Source of the DNA: Anaerolineales bacterium | GTDB taxonomy: Bacteria; Chloroflexota; Anaerolineae; 4572-78; J111 | Reading direction: 5' to 3' | DNA length: 64,000 bases | Assembly (NCBI GenBank): GCA_015075185.1 | Contig: JABTUW010000004.1 | Coordinates: 1 to 64,000, forward strand | Part shown: positions 38,452 through 49,219 of the stretch, piece after piece | Layout: the number at the start of each line of letters is the position of its first letter | Numbering within the stretch: the stretch's first letter is position 1 | Translations under genes and position numbers: made by a program | The notes under the pieces: generated by a model | What the model saw: the letters and a program-made list of their open reading frames with translations, nothing else | Databases searched by the model: none | Told to the model about the DNA's origin: nothing

Positions 38452-41400
38452 TTGACCGAAAGGGTAGCGCCAACCTATGCCATCCGTTTGGCTGGAGCCC
38501 TGCTAAACAAAAAGGGTTCGCTCATCCTAGCTACTCTAATTATCGGCTTCCTAACAGGGGGTTGCCTGTTTACAGACCCTTATCTGCGGACGCTCAGGGC
38601 CTAACGTCACCGTTACCGGTGGTGGCGGTTCATGTATCGGAGGTTACGGAGGCTTTGGAGACAATACCGGCGGGGCCGAATACGCCCCAGCCCCCGGCGG
38701 TGCCTGATGCTTCGGGTTACGAGTGGTGGTACACGTCGTGGCCCTACTTTGTGATGGCGGAGTCGTTGAAAGAAGCGCTGCGCTCGGATGGGACGCCCTA
38801 CGTGGTGGTGACGGATGCGGATATCACGGCCGGGAATTTGCTGCAAGCCGACGGCTCGCCCAAATACCCCATCGTCATCAGTCTGGCGGCCGAAGCGGTT
38901 GGGGATGATGAGATTGGCCCGTTGCGGGCCTACGTCAATGCTGGGGGATTTCTGTTTGTCGGCTCATCTTCATTCACCCGGCAGCCGGATGGGACGGCTC
39001 GGGGCGATTTTGCGTTGTCAAGCGAGATGGGCTTGCAGATGCGGACTGGCGGCCTGGATAACTGGTACGAGAATGGGGTTTTCAGCAAAGCGACAGACAA
39101 TCGGCTTGTAGCCCACATTCCGACAGGGACCCTCAACTGGCATCTGCCGCTGACCTCAGAAGAGATTCCATTGGGGATAACAGGGGGGCATGTGGTCCAT
39201 CAGAACCACTATGCCTGGGCGGTGAACACAATAGACGCTCAAGTTCTGGCCAACGGTTCTTCGGGGCCACTGGTGGCGACGAAGGGGTACGGCAGTGGGC
39301 GGTTCATTTACTATGGGATTATGCAACCGCTGATAGGGGTAGGGGGCAATGATGCCGGGATGTATTCGTACCTGATCTTGCGGCGGGCCATCGAGTGGGC
39401 ATTTGAGTCGGCCAATCTGCCGATTGTCAAGCTCAGCCCGTGGCGGTATGGGCACGACTCGGCGTTCATTGTGCGCCACGATTTTGAGAACGACCCGGTC
39501 AGCATCCAGGCCATCGAGGCGATTGCTCAATCGGAGCAGGCGAAGGGAGTGAAAGGGGAGTACTATTTCTGCACGGGGGTAGTGCGGCTGGGTTCGGCGG
39601 ATCATCAATTGAGTGAGGTGCAGAAGCAGGCCACGATCGAGAGCTTGCGGCGGGCGGTTTCTCTGTATGGGGCGACGATTGGTTCGCACAATGGAGGACT
39701 GGCGAATCCGGTCAATCCGACCTTACAGCCGGAAACTTATGATTACTGGCACTGGGGGCCGGATGAAGCGCTGGACACCCATCCGCCGGGCTATGCCAGC
39801 GGCAAGGCCTATGCCAATGCCTCGATTAGCCAGTCCTTCCAGGACATCGAGGGCTGGCTGAGCGGGTTGGATAACGGGCGTGCGGGATGTGGCAGCGGGA
39901 ACAACTGTCCGCGGGTCTGGGTATCGCCGTACTTCAATTCCGGGCGGGATGGCTCGTTCGAGGTTCTGGAAGAGGTGGGGGCGATCACGATGGGCGAACA
40001 GAAGCTCAGTCCCTTCCCGCACTGGACGTTGTCCACCCAGACGAAGGGCAAGCGTTATGCCCATCTGACCTTGCCGGTGAGTGATTGGTACGTTGGCGGC
40101 GAGGTTGCCCAATCATTGGAACAACATACAGACGCCTCGATGCGAGCCGGGGTTGATTTCTATTACAACCAGGGATTGTTGGTGAATTTTTACGGGCACG
40201 GCAGTGTTTCCAACTACTCGTCCTATGTGGTGAGCAAGCCGCGGATATGGTCCACGAATTCGATAGGGATATACGATTGGTGGGTGGTGCGTTCGGCGGT
40301 AAATGTCACTCCCGGTTACAGTCAGAACGGGACGACAGCGAGTGTGACGGCGAGGGATTGCCAATGCCAGCGACCCTGAGACGGCGATAGAGGTGGTGAT
40401 TCCAAACTGGGACAGCGGTACGGTGAGCAATCTTCAGGTCTTGCTTGATGGTGTGGTGGCGAGTTCAAGTGACTATCGCCCGACCAGCTATGGGGTCAAG
40501 GTAAGAGGGCGCCACTGTCTCTACCGTCGAAGTGCGCTATGATCTCCCGGCACCCAATACCCCCCCTACCCCTACCCTACACCAACCGCGGCAGGCGTCC
40601 TAACCATCGGCGAGACCAATATCTTGAGCGACGATGACTCTGGCAATGGCAATCTGCTTGTGGCGCAACAGGTTGTTTTGCCCCAAAGCGCCACCCTTCA
40701 GAGTCTGAGTTTCTACATAACGAGTGCAAGTGGGCAATGCGATTGGGCATCTATGATAATGCTGGGAGCAATCCCGGCACGCTCAGAGCACAAACCGTTG
40801 CCTTTACACCTGTAGTCGGCTGGAATACGCAAAATGTCGTGACGCCGGTGCTATTGCCGGCGGGACCCTACTGGTTAGCCTATCTTGCCCAGAGTAACAA
40901 TTTGCATTTCAGGGGTAACGTCGACCGGCTCAGCGCGAGGTTACAGTTACTCGTTCGGGCCAATGCCCACTACATTTCAAGCTCACCGTTGAGCGGAACA
41001 TTTCACTTTTCGTTTTATGCCACTTTGTTGACCGGCCCAGTCTCAACCAGCACCCGACCAACACACCAACGGCAACTAACACACCACTACCAACCAATAC
41101 ACCGACCAATACGCCGGTACCGCCGACAGCCACCCAACCAACACGCCAACGCCGACCAATACACCAACGGACACGCCGACGCCAACCAATACGCCGACGG
41201 ACACGCCGACGCCGACCAATACGCCGCTGCCAACCAATACACCGACCAACACGCCGGTGCCGCCGACAGCCACCCCAACCAACACCCCGCTGCCAACCAA
41301 TACACCGACGGACACGCCGACGCCGACCAATACACCGACGCCAACAACACACACCGACCACGCCCGTACCGCCGACAGCCACCCCAACCAACACCCGCTG

Positions 41401-42098
41401 CCAACAATACGCCGACGGACACGCCGACGCCGACCAATACGCCGCTGCCAACCAACACGCCGACGGACACGCCGACGCCGACCAATACACCGACGCCAAC
41501 CAACACCCGACCGACTAACACGCCGGTACCGCCGACAGCCACCCCAACCAATACACCGATGCCGACGCCAACCGTATCAGGTCCCTATTACCATTGGCGA
41601 GACCAACATCTTGAGCAGCGATGACTCTGGCAATGGCAATCTGCTTATTGCCCAACAGGCTGTTCTGTCTCAAAACGCCACCCTTCAGAGTCTGAGTTTC
41701 TATGTTGCCAGCGCCAGTGGGCAGCTGCGATTGAGCCTCTACGACGATGCCGGGGCAATCCCGGCACGCTCAGAGCGCAAACGACTGCCTTTACGCCTGT
41801 AGTCGGCTGGAACACACGAAATGTCGTGACGCCGGTGCAATTACCGGCGGGACCTATTGGTTGGCCTATCTTGCGCAGAGTAACAATCTGCATTTTAGGG
41901 TTGCGTTGACCGGCTCAGCGCGGGGGTTACAGCTACTCGTTCAGAGCAATGCCGACGACATTTTCAAGCTCACCGATGAGTGCCTCAGTGCATTGGTCGC
42001 TGTACGCTGCTTTGTTGAATGGCACAGCCTCAGCAAGTATGCTGACTACGTCGAAACAGCCACCCTCAACAATCTACCTGCCTATCATTCTAAAATAG
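38452..42098 (+). CDS. Large secreted protein: amidotransferase-like plus deacetylase-like domains, two beta-rich domains, YLPI tail (copy A, frameshifted)
   Basis: Copy A of a duplicated gene. AGGAGGG lies before TTG 38452, and the first ~40 codons encode a signal-peptide-like segment (SLILATLIIGFLTGG). A G-run length change near 38550 separates this from the long frame 38562-40379. That frame begins with a Rossmann-like domain (PVVAVHVSEVTEAL, DGTPYVVVTDADI, GGFLFVGSSSF) resembling ThuA/class I amidotransferase folds. A domain with GHDSAFIVRHDFEND and GATIGSHNGG follows, resembling polysaccharide deacetylases; the second metal His is not clear. After a frame break near 40352 come a small beta domain, an IGETNI-type domain, a Thr/Pro linker, another such domain and TIYLPIILK. 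Enzymatic activity is uncertain; export seems secure. Confidence 0.72.
38618..40560 (+). repeat. Segmental duplication, unit A part 1
   Basis: This region is nearly identical to about 45297-47240. Over ~1.9 kb I count more one-base indels (about a dozen) than substitutions. Most indels change G or C run length. Confidence 0.82.
40596..41030 (+). repeat. IGETNI-type beta-rich domain, copy 3
   Basis: This copy in the copy-A surface protein is broken by one-base changes near 40738 and 40912. Its start nearly matches 3964 onward. Confidence 0.7.
41042..41579 (+). repeat. Long Thr/Pro-rich linker repeats
   Basis: The array encodes TNTPVPPTATPTNTP-type strings with several frame changes, for example near 41130, 41345 and 41396. 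Homopolymer C changes account for several of these. Confidence 0.75.
41580..42017 (+). repeat. IGETNI-type beta-rich domain, copy 4
   Basis: This copy is almost identical in DNA to copy 2 (4903-5338) and is followed by the same tail. Differences include GGGGG/GGGG and GGGG/GGG changes that break the frame here. Confidence 0.75.
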
Positions 42099-42298
42099 TA
42101 GTTGTTAAATGACTGGGCGCCAGTCTCGGTTTTCGAGGGGGCTATATTTTTTAGGTTGTTGGTTTTTTAGACCCGCTTCAGTATTTAATTGCACGATTTG
42201 TCTGGACTTCCTGTATAGCGGTGTTCTAGATAATAATTTTCCCAAACTTGAAACCATTTTATTAGTTTATCGTAATCTTACGGCAGAATGGAAGTTGC

Positions 42299-44958
42299 AT
42301 GGATCGCCCTCGTATTTGCTTTGTTAGCGCGCTGTTTCTGGTAGTATTGTTTTTACTGCTGTATCCTATCCCTGTCAGTTATGCACAGTCGCCTGATACG
42401 TCCCAGCTTGTGACGTTGACGTGTACGGGGAGTCCATGCAATTGGGGTACATCTTTGAGCGGTCAAGCGCTGGTGTGGCCGGCCTCACTGGGGCCATTGA
42501 CCAATCGTTTAGGCTATACGGCCTCGGCGGGGATCTATCTTCCGGCGAGTGCGGCGTCAGGCATGACCGTATCCATCACCTCTGGCACGGTGACGATGTA
42601 TGCCGGACTGCCCGATGCAGCGTCACACCGGGTCCTGGCAACGTTGTCCTCAGGCCAGTCACACCTGATCACGGGCCTTGCAGCCGGCGAGGTTGTGAGT
42701 GTGCAAAGTGGTAATGTTTTACATGCTCGTTAATACCTCCCCCCGCCACAGCCACTCCTACAGCGACTGGCCCACGGCCACACCTACGCCGGCATGTACT
42801 GATCCAACCACGTGCAATCCCGTCTCGTCTATCCACTCTTTCTGGCGCTGCAATATTCCTGGCTGCACTCATTCTGATTGGATCGGCTCGGTTATCTCAT
42901 GGCCGTCATGGTCGGCCTATGAAGACAACGCCCGCACAGGCAGCCAATCAAGGACGGTGTTTTCCGCTGAGGGAGAAAAACTATATCCGTATATGGGCTC
43001 GTGGGCTGAGGGGTGCCAGGTCACTGCTGTCTCCGGGACGGCGTTGATTATCGAATGGCAGCGGGGGACCGATGTATGGCAAGAGATCTGGCTGGAGCCG
43101 GGGCAAAGTCATACGATTGCGCTCACCTCTCCGGAGGATGGAGCCTTGATTGAGGGCCCCCCCGCGCCAGGATTTAGTGTATCGCTGGCAAATTGTAATC
43201 CGCAGAGTATCCAAAAGACACCAACGCCGACGCCCACATCAACCAACACGCCGACAGACACGCCGACGCCCGCACCGACCGTACCAGGCGCCCTAACTAT
43301 CGGTGAGACCAACATCCTGGGTACCGATGACTCTGGCAATGGGGATCTGCTTGTGGCGCAACAGGTTGTTTTGCCCCAAAGCGCCACCCTTCAGAGTTTG
43401 AGTTTCTACGTTACGAGTGCCAGTGGGCAGTTGCGGCTGGGCCTCTACGATGATGCCGGGGGCAATCCCGGCACGCTGAGGGCACAAACCGCTGCCTTTA
43501 CGCCTGTGGCCGGCTGGAACACACAAAATGTCGTGACGCCGGTGCTACTGCCGGCGGGGACCTACTGGTTGGCCTATCTTGCGCAAAGTAACAATTTGCA
43601 TTTCAGGGTTGAGTTGACCGGCTCAGCCCGGGGTTACGGCTACTCGTTCGGGCCAATGCCGACGACATTTTCAAGCTCACCGTTAAGCGGCACCCTTCAC
43701 TGGTCGCTCTATGCCACTTTGTTGACTGGCACAGCCTTAACGCCGACGCCAACCAACACACCGACCGCCACGCCGATTCCACCGACGGCCACGCCAACAA
43801 ACACGCCTGAGCCGACCGCGACGCCGACAGACACCCTGATACCAACCAGCACACCGACGGACACACCGATGCCCCCGACGGCCACGCCAACCAACACGCC
43901 TGAGCCGACCGCGACGCCGACAGACACCCCGATACCAACCAACACACCGATGCCCCCGACGGCCACGCCAACCAACACCCCTGAGCCGACCGCGACGCCG
44001 ACGGACACCCGATACCAACCAACACACCGACTGATACGCCGATGCCCCCGACGGCCACGCCAACCAATACACCGCTGCCGACCAATCCCCAGCGCCAACA
44101 CCGACCGTATCAGGTGTCTTCAGCATTGGGGAGACCAATATCTTGGGTACCGATGACTCTGGTTATGGCAATCGGCTTATTGCACAGCAGGTTGTTTTGT
44201 CTCAGAGTGCCAGCATTCAGAGTATGAGTGTCTATATTTCGAGTGCAGCGGGCAGTTGCGATTGGGTATCTATGATGATGTAGGAGGTAATCCCGGAATA
44301 CTCAGGGCACAAACCGCAATATTTACACCCACTGTTGGATGGAATACGCAGAACGTTTTGACGCCGACGCAATTATCGCCAGGAACATACTGGTTGGTGT
44401 ATTTGGCGCAGAGTAATAGTTTGCGTTTTAGAATGACATTGAGCGGTGCAGCTCAGGTTACAATTATTCGTTTGGAGCAATGCCCGGTGCATTTCCCAGT
44501 CCACCATTCACCGGCACACTTCATTGGTCACTTTATGCGACCTTATTGAATAGTACAGCCTCATTGAACACGCCGTTGCCGCCAGCATCAACGCCGACGG
44601 ATACACCAATGGCAACGAACACACCAGAGCCGCCGACCGCTACCCCGACCAACACGCCGGAACCGCCGACACCCGTACCCACTAACACGCCGGAGCCGCC
44701 GACCGCTACCCCGACCAACACGCCGGAACCGCCGACACCCGTACCCACTAACACGCCGGAGCCGCCGGCGCTACCCCAACCGACACGCCGGAGCCGCCGT
44801 CCGCTACCCCGACCAACACGCTGGAACCGCCGACACCCGTACCCACTAACACGCCGGAGCCGCCGACCGCTACCCCGACCGACACACCAGAGCCGCCGAC
44901 CGCTACCCCGACCAACACGCCGGAGCCGCCGACACCCATACCAACGAACACACAGTAA
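42299..44958 (+). CDS. Secreted multi-domain protein with WPSW-type and IGETNI-type domains (copy A, frameshifted)
   Basis: Translation from ATG 42299 gives a clear signal peptide (ALFLVVLFLLLYPIPVSYAQ) and a ~110-residue beta-rich domain with LVTLTCTGSPCNWGTSLSGQ. After a frame break near 42715 comes a Cys-containing domain: DPTTCNPVSSIHSFWRCNIP, VISWPSWSAY, GSWAEGCQVTAVSG and SLANCNPQ. An IGETNI-type domain, Thr/Pro linker, second (diverged) domain and further linker follow. Frame is lost again near 44008 (CCC for CCCC) and within the second domain. A TAA at 44956 ends the last linker in the frame I follow. I recognise no named family for the two N-terminal domains. The protein is probably exported. 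Confidence 0.68.
42405..43205 (+). repeat. Segmental duplication, unit A part 2
   Basis: This region is strongly similar to 47715-48515 and encodes the same two N-terminal domains. Together with part 1 it shows that a two-gene block was duplicated in order. Confidence 0.78.
43288..43724 (+). repeat. IGETNI-type beta-rich domain, copy 5
   Basis: This is an intact, in-frame copy in the WPSW-domain protein A. Confidence 0.78.
43740..44113 (+). repeat. Thr/Pro-rich linker repeats
   Basis: A unit encoding TATPTNTPEPTATPTDTPIP repeats about three times. The loss of one C near 44008 shifts the frame. Confidence 0.75.
44114..44548 (+). repeat. IGETNI-type beta-rich domain, copy 6
   Basis: This is the most diverged copy (SIGETNILGTDDSGYGNRLIA; MSVYISSAA), with one-base breaks near 44250 and 44455. 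The divergence shows it is an older duplicate than copies 2 and 4. Confidence 0.7.
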
Positions 44959-44993
44959 CCGCCGATGCCTATGCCAACTGCTTCAGACCCCAG
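44567..44993 (+). repeat. Glu/Pro/Thr linker repeats
   Basis: Alternating NTPEPPTATPT and NTPEPPTPVPT units, each about 33-36 bp. This variant linker carries Glu and differs from the plain Thr/Pro arrays upstream. Confidence 0.75.
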
Positions 44994-45068
44994 ACCCCAT
45001 TACTATCGGTAAGAGCAACATCTTGAGCAATGATGACCCAGGCAAAGGAAATCTGCTTATCTGGACTT
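44994..45068 (+). repeat. Truncated remnant of an IGETNI-type domain (copy 7)
   Basis: Only the first ~22 residues remain (TIGKSNILSNDDPGKGNLLI) before similarity ends. It lies between the stop of the preceding gene and the next unit, marking a likely duplication or deletion junction. Confidence 0.65.
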
Positions 45069-45300
45069 TCCAAAGACGAACCATCACAGTTTCTTTTGCC
45101 TGCGGGTCTTGAGACAGAACCAATCGGCACTTTGGACAACTGACAGCAATAGGTTCAAATCCGCACTTTATCTCAGGAGGAAGCAGTGCCACGAAAACAG
45201 TACTCACTCATCCTTACTGCTCTAATTATCGGCCTCCTCGTAGTTGGGTTGCCGGGTAACGGGCTCTTATCTGCGGCTGCGCAAGGCTCGGTTTTACCGT

Positions 45301-47240
45301 TACCGGTGGTGGCGGTTCATGTATCGGAGGTGACCGAGGCGCTTGAGACGATGCCGGCGGGGGCCAGGCGCCCCAGCCCCGGCGGTGCCTGATGCTTCGG
45401 GTTACGAGTGGTGGTACACGTCGTGGCCCTACTTTGTGATGGCGGAGTCGTTGAAAGAAGCGCTGCGCTCGGATGGGACGCCCTACGTGGTGGTGACGGA
45501 TGCGGATATCACGGCCCAGGGAATTTGCTGCAAGCCGACGGCTCGCCCAATACCCCATCGTCATCAGTCTGGCGGCCGAAGCGGTTGGGGATGATGAGAT
45601 TGGCCCGTTGCGGGCCTACGTCAATGCTGGGGATTTCTGTTTGTCGGCTCATCTTCATTCACCCGGCAGCCGGATGGGACGGCTCAGGGCGATTTTGCGT
45701 TGTCAAGCGAGATGGGCTTGCAGATGCGGACTGGCGGCCTGGATAACTGGTACGAGAATGGGGTTTTCAGCAAAGCGACAGACAATCGGCTTGTAGCCCA
45801 CATTCCGACAGGGACCCTCAACTGGCATCTGCCGCTGACCTCAGAAGAGATTCCATTGGGGATAACAGGGGGCATGTGGTCCATCAGAACCACTATGCCT
45901 GGGCGGTGAACACAATAGACGCTCAAGTTCTGGCCAACGGTTCTTCAGGGGCCACTGGTGGCGACGAAGGGGTACGGCAGTGGGCGGTTCATTTACTATG
46001 GGATTATGCAACCGCTGATAGGGGTGAGGCAATGATGCCGGGATGTATTCGTACCTGATCTTGCGGCGGGCCATCAGTGGGCATTTGAGTCGGCCAATCT
46101 GCCGATTGTCAAGCTCAGCCCGTGGCGGTATGGGCACGACTCGGCGTTCATTGTGCGCCACGATTTTGAGAACGACCCGGCCAGTATCCAGGCCATCGAG
46201 GCGATTGCTCAATCGGAGCAGGCGAAAGGGTGAAGGGAGTACTATTTCTGCACGGGGGTAGTGCGGCTGGGTTCGGCGGATCATCAATTGAGTGAGGTGC
46301 AGAAGCAGGCCACGATCGAGAGCTTGCGGCGGGCGGTTTCTCTGTATGGGGCGACGATTGGTTCGCACAATGGAGGACTGGCAGATCCGGTCAATCCGAC
46401 CTTACAGCCGGAAACTTATGATTACTGGCACTGGGGGCCGGATGAAGCGCTGGACACCCATCCGCCGGGCTATGCCAGCGGCAAGGTCTATGCCAATGCC
46501 TCGATTAGCCAGTCCTTCCAGGACATCGAGGGCTGGCTGAGCGGGTTGGATAACGGGCGTGCGGGATGTGGCAGCGGGAACAACTGTCCGCGGGTCTGGG
46601 TATCGCCGTACTTCAATTCCGGGCGGGATGGCTCGTTCGAGGTTCTGGAAGAGGTGGGGCGATCACGATGGGCGAACAGAAGCTCAGTCCTTCCCGCACT
46701 GGACGTTGTCCACCCAGACGAAGGGCAAGCGTTATGCCCATCTGACCTTGCCGGTGAGTGATTGGTACGTTGGCGGCGAGGTTGCCCAATCATTGGAACA
46801 ACATACAGACGCCTCGATGCGAGCCGGGGTTGATTTCTATTACAACCAGGGATTGTTGGTGAATTTTTACGGGCACGGCAGTGTTTCCAACTACTCGTCC
46901 TATGTGGTGAGCAAGCCGCGGATATGGTCCACGAATTCGATAGGGATATACGATTGGTGGGTGGTGCGTTCGGCGGTAAATGTCACTCCCGGTTACAGTC
47001 AGAACGGGACGACAGCGAGTGTGACGGCGGGGATTGCCAATGCCAGCGACCCTGAGACGGCGATAGAGGTGGTGATTCCAAACTGGGACAGCGGTACGGT
47101 GAGCAATCTTCAGGTCTTGCTTGATGGTGTGGTGGCGAGTTCAAGTGACTATCGCCCGACCAGCTATGGGGTCAAGGTAAGAGTGGGCACCACTGTCTCT
47201 ACCGTCGAAGTGCGCTATGATCTCCCGGCACCCAATACCC
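45301..47240 (+). repeat. Segmental duplication, unit B part 1
   Basis: Partner of 38618-40560. Similarity begins within the first codons after the signal peptide and ends just before the Thr/Pro linker. Confidence 0.82.
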
Positions 47241-47250
47241 TACCCTACCC

Positions 47251-47345
47251 CTACACCAACGTCAACCAGTACGCCGACCGACACCCCAACCCCAACTAAT
47301 ACACCACTGCCCACCGATACTCCAACCCCCACGCCGACACCGCCA
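47251..47345 (+). repeat. Short Thr/Pro-rich linker
   Basis: A short PTPTNTPLPTDTPTPTPTP-type linker in copy B, connecting the last beta domain to the YLPI tail. Confidence 0.65.
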
Positions 47346-47440
47346 TTTGTAACCTTCTACCTGCCTATCGTTCTAAAAAAGTGACTTGGTCTTCGTGAGG
47401 GACTTAATTCAACCCATTTTCCAGCCATCCCGATTTTTAC

Positions 47441-47474
47441 TTCAAACCCAATTCAAACCTGGCTGTGTTACAAT
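47441..47474 (+). promoter_or_regulatory. Phased direct-repeat box and extended -10, site F
   Basis: TTCAAAC occurs at 47441 and 47452 (11 bp apart). The extended -10 TGT-TACAAT has its hexamer at 47469, 17 bases after the second unit starts. This matches site E exactly and equals the spacing of sites A-D minus one 11-bp turn. The next gene starts at 47610. Confidence 0.65.
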
Positions 47475-47609
47475 GGCTCAGAGTTAGCTGGCTATCCCCA
47501 TCATTGTTAGAGGAGATCTAAATAGTGAATATCCTGTCAGTTGTCATTCCCCATTTTTCGCCGTGTTTTATCAATACACCTTGACAGTTCGGACAGATTG
47601 GAAAATTGT

Positions 47610-49219
47610 ATGAGAGGTCATATTATTCGATTTGCCAGCATACTCGCTTTGATAATATTGTCGTTATTGCTGCATTCTGCCCTGTTAGTTATGCCCAATC
47701 CTCCGATACATCGCAGCTTGTGACGTTGACGTGTACGGGGAGTCCATGCAATTGGGGTACATCTTTGAGCGGTCAAGCCCTGGTCTGGCCGGCTTCACTG
47801 GGGCCATTGACCAATCGTTTGGGCTACACAGCCTCTGCGGGGATCTATCTTCCGGCGAGCGTTGCGTCAGGCATAACCATATCGCTCACCTCTGGCACGG
47901 CGACAGTGTATGCCGGACTTTCTGATGCAGTGTCACACCGGGTTCTGGCAACGCTGTCTGCGGGCCAGTCGTATCTGATCACGGGTCTTGTGGCTGGTGA
48001 AGTTGTGAGTGTGCAAAACAGTCAGAACGTATTTGCATACTCGTTAACAATACCTCCCCCGGTCACCCCTACCGCGACCAGCCAAATAGGACCGGCAGCG
48101 GGTTGTGATGATCCAACCACGTGCAATCCCGTCTCGTCTATCCACTCTTTCTGGCGCTGCAATATTCCTGGCTGCACGGATGCTGACTGGGTCGGTTCGG
48201 TCATCTCGTGGCCGTCATGGTCGGCCTATGAAAATAATGGCCGCACAGGCAGCCAATCGAGGACGGTGTTTTCCGATGAGGGAGAAACACTCTATCCGTA
48301 TATGGGCTCGTGGGCTGAGGGATGCCAGGTCACCGCTGTCTCCGGGATAGTGTTAATCATCGAATGGCAGCGGGGGACCGATGTATGGCAAGAGTTCTGG
48401 CTGGAGCCGGGGGAGAGTCATACAATCGCGCTTACGCCCCCGGAGGATGGGGCCTTGATTGAGGGCCCCCCCGCGCCGGGGTTTAGTGTATCGCTGGCAA
48501 ATTGTAATCCGCAGAGTGTCCCAACACTCACCCCAACGCCGACCCCGACTAATACCCCGACCCATACACCCACACCAACACCAATTCCATCAGGTCCCTT
48601 AACTATCGGTGAGACTAATATCCTGGCTGCCGATGATTCTGGCAACGGCGATCTGCTTGTTGCCCAACAGGTTATTTTGCATCAGAGCGCCACGCTTCAG
48701 AGTCTGAGTTTCTATATTACGAGTGCCGCAGGGCAACTGCGACTGGGTATCTATGATGATGCCGGGGGTAATCCCGGTACGCTCCGGGCGCAAACCACTG
48801 CCTTTACTCCTGTAGTTGGGTGGAACACCCAGAATGTTTTGACGCCGGTGTTGCTGCCGGCAGGGACATACTGGTTGGCCTATCTTGCAGAAAGTAACAA
48901 TTTGCATTTTAGAGTTGAGTTGTCCGGTTCATCGCGATTTTATAGCCACCCATTTGGGGTGTTACCCAATACATTTTCAAGTTCGCCATCAAGCGACACA
49001 TTTCATCACTCACTTTACGCGACTTTACTGGTTGATCCGCCCCCCACGAGCACGCCGACCCAGACCCCCACGCCAACCCCCACCGATACGCCGACGAGCA
49101 CACCGACCCATACCCCCACGCCAACCCCCACCAATACGCCGACGAGCACGCCGACTCATACCCTCACGCCGACATCACCGTTTGTAACAGTTTACTTGCC
49201 TATCGTTCTAAAAAAGTAA
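47610..49219 (+). CDS. Secreted protein with WPSW-type and IGETNI-type domains, YLPI tail (copy B)
   Basis: ATG 47610 encodes a signal peptide (RFASILALIILSLLLHSA) that joins the main frame if one C is added to CCC near 47682; copy A supports this. The body reads through to 49219 without breaks: LVTLTCTGSPCNWGTSLSGQ, DPTTCNPVSSIHSFWRCNIP, WPSWSAYENNGRTG, WAEGCQVTAVSG, a short Thr/Pro linker, one IGETNI-type domain, a second linker and VTVYLPIVLKK. This is the cleanest example of the architecture in the window. An extracellular role is likely; no activity is evident. Confidence 0.78.
47715..48515 (+). repeat. Segmental duplication, unit B part 2
   Basis: Partner of 42405-43205. It has more substitutions than part 1, so the second gene of the block has diverged further or was exchanged less recently. 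Confidence 0.75.
48592..49030 (+). repeat. IGETNI-type beta-rich domain, copy 8
   Basis: This in-frame copy is moderately diverged (AADDSGNGDLLVAQQVILHQ; SSRFYSHPFGVLPNTFSSSP). It lies between two linkers, just before the YLPI tail. Confidence 0.78.
49036..49178 (+). repeat. Thr/Pro-rich linker repeats
   Basis: Units encoding STPTHTPTPTPTNTP lead from the last beta-rich domain into the VTVYLPIVLKK tail. Confidence 0.75.

Larger units (their letters stand above)
45186..47384 (+). pseudogene. Secreted amidotransferase-like/deacetylase-like protein (copy B, heavily frameshifted)
   Basis: GTG 45186 follows AGGAGG and encodes an intact signal peptide (SLILTALIIGLLVVGLPGNG) leading straight into PLPVVAVHVSEVTEALETMP, which shows how copy A should read. 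The body matches copy A but changes frame about eleven times between 45365 and 46695. Examples are near 45515, 45552, 45636, 45870, 45948, 46027, 46071, 46229, 46658 and 46690. From 46700 to 47250 it is clean. Unlike copy A it lacks an IGETNI-type domain; a short Thr/Pro linker leads directly to FVTFYLPIVLKK and the stop at 47382-47384. Whether it is a pseudogene or poorly resolved sequence is open. Confidence 0.76.

Noticed and set aside
39156..39689. Minus-strand frame with Arg/Pro-rich protein, repeated at 45841-46368
   Set aside because: It is present twice only because the region is duplicated; the + strand protein is the conserved one.
41042..41579. Possible CRISPR array from short repeated units
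   Set aside because: Units are 12-36 bp, degenerate and in coding register (Thr-Pro codons), with no constant repeat and variable spacer pattern and no cas genes nearby.
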